From the NCBI GenBank assembly GCA_003991915.1, contig RQTK01000085.1, forward strand, positions 373,157-437,156: 64,000 nt of DNA. Reading direction: 5' to 3'. The notes under the pieces were generated by a model, which had not been told where the DNA came from, searched no databases, and worked only from the letters and a program-made list of their open reading frames with translations. Made by a program: the position numbers and the translations under genes. This DNA is from Elysia chlorotica. Its lineage: Eukaryota > Mollusca > Gastropoda > Plakobranchidae. Positions 60,650 to 64,000 of this stretch are shown here, in pieces. The first letter of the stretch is position 1, and each line of letters begins with the position of its first letter.

Positions 60650-61907
60650 GTTGGCGCGCCCAGCAACACCAGGTTCCCCCACTTGCCCCTCTCCAGGGAG
60701 CCGTGCATGGCGGACTGACCCAGGGCGTGGGCGGCGTTGATGGTGGACGCGGCCAGCGCCTCAGGCATGGACATGTGCAGGACGACACACGCCAGGTTCA
60801 TCACTACAGGCTTTTGTGGATGGGGAAAGAGGAGGAGAAGGGGGAGGGGCGCGATATGAGTAGAATTATTGTGCAAACAATTCTTGGAAGCGGTCGGATA
60901 ATCAGGCCAGTTATGGATCGTAAGTAAAATGTTGTGGTAAGGTTGGTTGGTTGGTTGGTTGGGTTGGTTTAACGTCCAACAGCAGCACTATATAGGCTAT
61001 ATTGTGGATGGGCCCCAAGACGGACGTCTGACAATTTTATGTGCTGCCACACACGAGACAGGGCAGGGATACCATGACTCCTGTCTCAGCCGGTCACATT
61101 ATACTGACACCGACCCAACCAGTAGGGAACGCAACAGCCAGGATTCGAACTCGGGACCTTTTGCGTCGGATGCCGATGTTCTACCCTGACATGAGTAGAA
61201 TTATTGTGCAAATAATTCATTCTTGGAAATGGAAGCAGTCGGATAGTCAGGCCAGAAATTGATCGTAAGTAAAATGTTGTGGTAAGCTTAAGACACGTCT
61301 TAAGGTTTAAGAATAAGAAGGCTTACGACTTGTCACCTACTGCGACGTTGTACATACACCTCCTAGGGCCATGATGATAACGTCGCGGTAGTCTACGACT
61401 CGTCTTAAACATTCTCACTCGTAAATCGTTACGACTCATCTTAAGCCTCCGCATCCGCATATCGTTACGACTCGTCTTAAACCTTCTCACTCGTAAATCG
61501 TTACGACTCAGCTTAAACCTTCTCATTCGTAAATCGTTACGACTCGTCTTAAACCTTCTCATTCGTAAATCGTTACGACTCGTCTAAACCTTCTCATTCT
61601 CATACCGTTACGAGTCGTTAGCTACCGCTACGTTGTACTTACAACCCCAATTCTCATTGTACTTTAGCAGGCCTCGCTTTGGACTTACCATCGCCAGACA
61701 ATGAGCGTTTGGGTTGAAATCCGAGCCGAGTGCTACGGCCACGCCCCCTTCTATCATGTCTCTGACAGGCGGTGGGCGGAGTCTCAGCATGTAGGCGGTG
61801 GTGGGCAGGGCTACGGCCACGGTGCCCGCGCGGGCCATGGCGCTGATGCCTTCTGGGGAGACTTCCTCAAGGTGGCTGATGGCCAGAGCTCCAAGCTCCG
61901 CCCCCAT
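60650..61907 (-). CDS. AMDHD1: Imidazolonepropionase (AMDHD1), two 3'-region exons, partial
   Basis: Hydrolyses 4-imidazolone-5-propanoate to N-formimino-L-glutamate in histidine degradation. It is a metal-dependent cytosolic amidohydrolase. Exon 61907-61689 (73 codons, phase 0) encodes LGALAISHLEEVSPEGISAM, LPTTAYMLRLRPPPVRDMIE and VALGSDFNPNAHCLAM. It includes the conserved HLEEV histidine and the GSDFNP metal-ligand aspartate. Exon 60810-60650 (53 codons plus 2 nt) continues PVVMNLACVVLHMSMPEALA, STINAAHALGQSAMHGSLER and GKWGNLVLLGAPT, then a GTGAGT donor. The stop-containing C-terminal exon is not visible and may be in the gap. The N-terminal two thirds must lie beyond 64000. The visible exons are intact, so the gene is probably functional. 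Confidence 0.94.
60960..61187 (-). mobile_element. SINE in AMDHD1 intron, flanked by about 85 bp direct repeats
   Basis: A full tail-to-head copy (gggttggtttaacgtccaac ... ggattcgaactcgggacctt). The flanks at about 60857-60942 and 61191-61286 share 'atgagtagaattattgtgca', 'gtcggat-a-tcaggccag' and 'gatcgtaagtaaaatgttgt'. Confidence 0.88.
61395..61610. repeat. 36 bp minisatellite, six units
   Basis: Units begin 'acgactcgtcttaaaccttc' at 61395, 61431, 61467, 61503, 61539 and 61575, an exact 36 bp period. Because 36 is a multiple of three, a spurious Arg/Lys-rich frame stays open on the minus strand. Similar 'ctac-gctacgttgtac' sequence bounds it on both sides. Confidence 0.95.
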
Positions 61908-62142
61908 CTGGGGACAAAAGATAGAGGCATTGCGATGATGGGCCCAAAGCAAAATGAAGACGACAGGTAAAGGAATCTGCATCGGCGTCCAATCATAGCT
62001 CTGACCAAGACTTACGGAGCTAAAGAGCGAGCAGAAAACTTCATGCATAAGGGGCGTAATTATGTTATCTATCATCGTGGTGTGGGGCGCAAAGCCTGAA
62101 ATGTTAAATACGAATGGGCAGTCCACAATAACATAGTGGTTC

Positions 62143-62318
62143 ATGGCACAATGCCCAATATCAGCACTATATAGGCTATATTGTGGACGGGCTCCAAGAC
62201 CGACGCCTAACAATTTTATGTTCTGCCACACACGAGACAGGACGGAGATACATTGTACCATGATTCACGTCTCAGCCAGTCACATTAAACTGACACGGAC
62301 CCATCCAGTAGGGAGGGA
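62143..62318 (-). mobile_element. SINE fragment, AMDHD1 intron
   Basis: Tail and body ('cactatataggctatattgt' through 'ctgacacggacccatccagt'), head degraded. Confidence 0.8.
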
Positions 62319-63488
62319 TATAGCATTATCTACTAACATCGCACGATAAGAAAGAAACAAACCAACTTGTGATGATAATAACATTGTCTCAGACCCTCCG
62401 TAATAGAAAAAAAGAAAAAAAAAAAAAAAAAAAAAAAAAGAATCGGAAATTTTCCTTTTGCGTAGTTAAAAAAAAAACACTTTAGCATTCAAAATACAGG
62501 AAACTAACATAATTCGTATTTTTTAAAAGCCAATATTATGATCTTTTTTATTCTAGCTGATTTTTAGAGAAATCCACCAAAACGCCAGGCCAGGATTTTC
62601 AATTTAACCTAGATTTAAATCTACGGTTTGATGCAAATCTAGTGCTTTTAATATGCATCCTTGTAACCGTAAAACTGATAGATAAATTTTTTGTTCATCC
62701 TAGCTAGTCACGATATTAGAACCACACAGTGATTGGCACTAAGAGGTGTAGATTAGGTGTAGATCAATACTTATAACTAGATCTAGACCCTACATCTAGA
62801 TGTAGATCAAGATATAGTTATAGACCAAAAAATAACAACAACAACAACAAAACAAACAAAAAGAAAACAACACAACAGATCAGTAAGTTTTAGTGGTAAT
62901 ATTAACTTTTCTATTTGCCAACTTAAGTAAATAGATACAGAATCTAGATTTAGAAATCTAGATACCTACCCCGGTACAGTAGACCTACTAGTACTACTTT
63001 ACCTTAACTAATAGTAATAGTAATGGAAAAAGATAAGAATATTTCTTCTTTAACCTAGATCTATTTTATATATCTTTTTATATTAATACAAAACGCAAAT
63101 ATAATTTATGTATTTATGTAAATTGAAGGTATAAACGCAATACGAGTTCCAGTTTAAAAGGATAAAATAAAATTTAAAAAAAAACAACAAAAAAAAACCA
63201 GATGCAATAAAATACGTGAATAGATTTAATTGTCAAAACTTTCAAGTTTCTTATTTAAAAAAAAATTCATAGGTATTCACTGGTTTCCAAAAAAATTATT
63301 TTAGATATCAGAAACTGAAAGAAAATTTTTTGAAATATTTATACTCAAACAAAAAGGTAAAAATATGGACTGGCAATATTGGGCTAAACACTCTTATATG
63401 AAAGAAAAAATAAAACCGTGGTACACGCACTGCTAAATCTGTGCTAGCTTGAGTGTTAGCCACGGTTGTTATTCAGGATTTCATCATT
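62319..63488. other. Non-coding, probably AMDHD1 intron
   Basis: AT-rich with A runs, AAC repeats and an AGATCT-type cluster at 62600-62990. No exon recognised. Confidence 0.5.
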
Positions 63489-63543
63489 ATGACAAGGCAA
63501 TTCATGGGAACATTATTTTCGGCGCTGATATTTCTTTTCATAC
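63489..63543 (+). CDS. Possible signal-peptide first exon
   Basis: An ATG is followed by MTRQFMGTLFSALIFLFI, a basic residue and then a hydrophobic run, ending at a perfect GTGAGT donor in phase 1. This is the usual form of a signal-peptide exon. Any following exon would lie beyond 64000. It is short enough to arise by chance and lies opposite the AMDHD1 gene. Confidence 0.2.
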
Positions 63544-63614
63544 GTGAGTATATATTAAAAAAAAAGTTGTGCCTCGTCTTGTGGCAACCCAGCCTTTAAA
63601 TAAATAATTTGATA

Positions 63615-63893
<279 letters not shown>

Positions 63894-63939
63894 ATAATAA
63901 TAATAATAGTAATAATAGCAACAGCAGCAGAAACAACTA

Positions 63940-63943
63940 CAGC

Positions 63944-63999
<56 letters not shown>

Positions 64000-64000
64000 C
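63940..64000. repeat. (AAC)n microsatellite
   Basis: AAC repeat running off the right edge of the window. Confidence 0.98.

Noticed and set aside
61323..61610. CRISPR-like array
   Set aside because: The units are contiguous 36 bp repeats with no unique spacers, inside a eukaryotic intron.
61608..62261. 217-residue frame on the minus strand as a single protein
   Set aside because: Only the part 61689-61907 is AMDHD1 exon, bounded by clear splice sites; the rest is intron and SINE read through by chance.

Overview
The window is eukaryotic nuclear DNA, AT-rich and full of microsatellites, with small exons separated by short introns. The protein matches, the tRNA-derived SINE ending in a 'gttggacgttaaaccaac' type tail, and frequent AGATCT/TCTAGA strings suggest a lophotrochozoan, most likely a gastropod mollusc. 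That placement is inferred from pattern recognition, not from a search. All protein names come from recognising family sequences; no database search was run.

Layout. 1-9 kb: simple repeats, SINE pieces, local duplications, and one orphan terminal exon with a PAN/apple-like cysteine pattern (528-781). 9.1-18.6 kb, plus strand: complete 15-exon UBA3 (NEDD8-activating enzyme catalytic subunit, 439 aa predicted). 21.5-30.3 kb, minus strand: complete 13-exon FBXO7 (F-box only protein 7, 511 aa), with a 5'-truncated LINE in one intron. 30.9-34.5 kb: a tandem cluster of 7SL (SRP) RNA genes, with three full-length copies, one 5'-truncated copy, one 5' fragment and several 3' scraps, ending at an assembly gap. 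36.6-47.7 kb, minus strand: complete 14-exon HSPA14 (Hsp70-like ribosome-associated chaperone, 506 aa). 48.2-49.0 kb, plus strand: intronless CYB5D2 (neuferricin, 277 aa), head-to-head with HSPA14 across about 500 bp. 49-59 kb: no genes seen; long 3' UTR sequence, a 1.5-1.65 kb tandem duplication, SINEs and a MITE, then a second gap. 59.9-61.9 kb, minus strand: two exons of AMDHD1 (imidazolonepropionase), with the end of the last visible exon and its splice donor copied six more times in tandem. The right edge is microsatellite.

Gene relations. UBA3 activates NEDD8, which modifies cullins. FBXO7 is a substrate adaptor of a cullin-1 (SCF) ligase. The two lie tail-to-tail, so this is a ubiquitin-pathway neighbour pair, though functional linkage is only inferred. 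SRP RNA and HSPA14 both act at the ribosome on nascent chains and are also neighbours. Chance is the null explanation for both pairings.

Most worth following up: the SRP RNA array, the tandem exon-plus-donor array in AMDHD1, duplicated C-terminal coding sequence in the FBXO7 3' UTR, three candidate MITE families with visible inverted ends, and an inverted SINE pair around an in-frame HSPA14 exon. Coding models were built by hand from splice sites and reading-frame continuity. UTRs and transcription starts are not defined.
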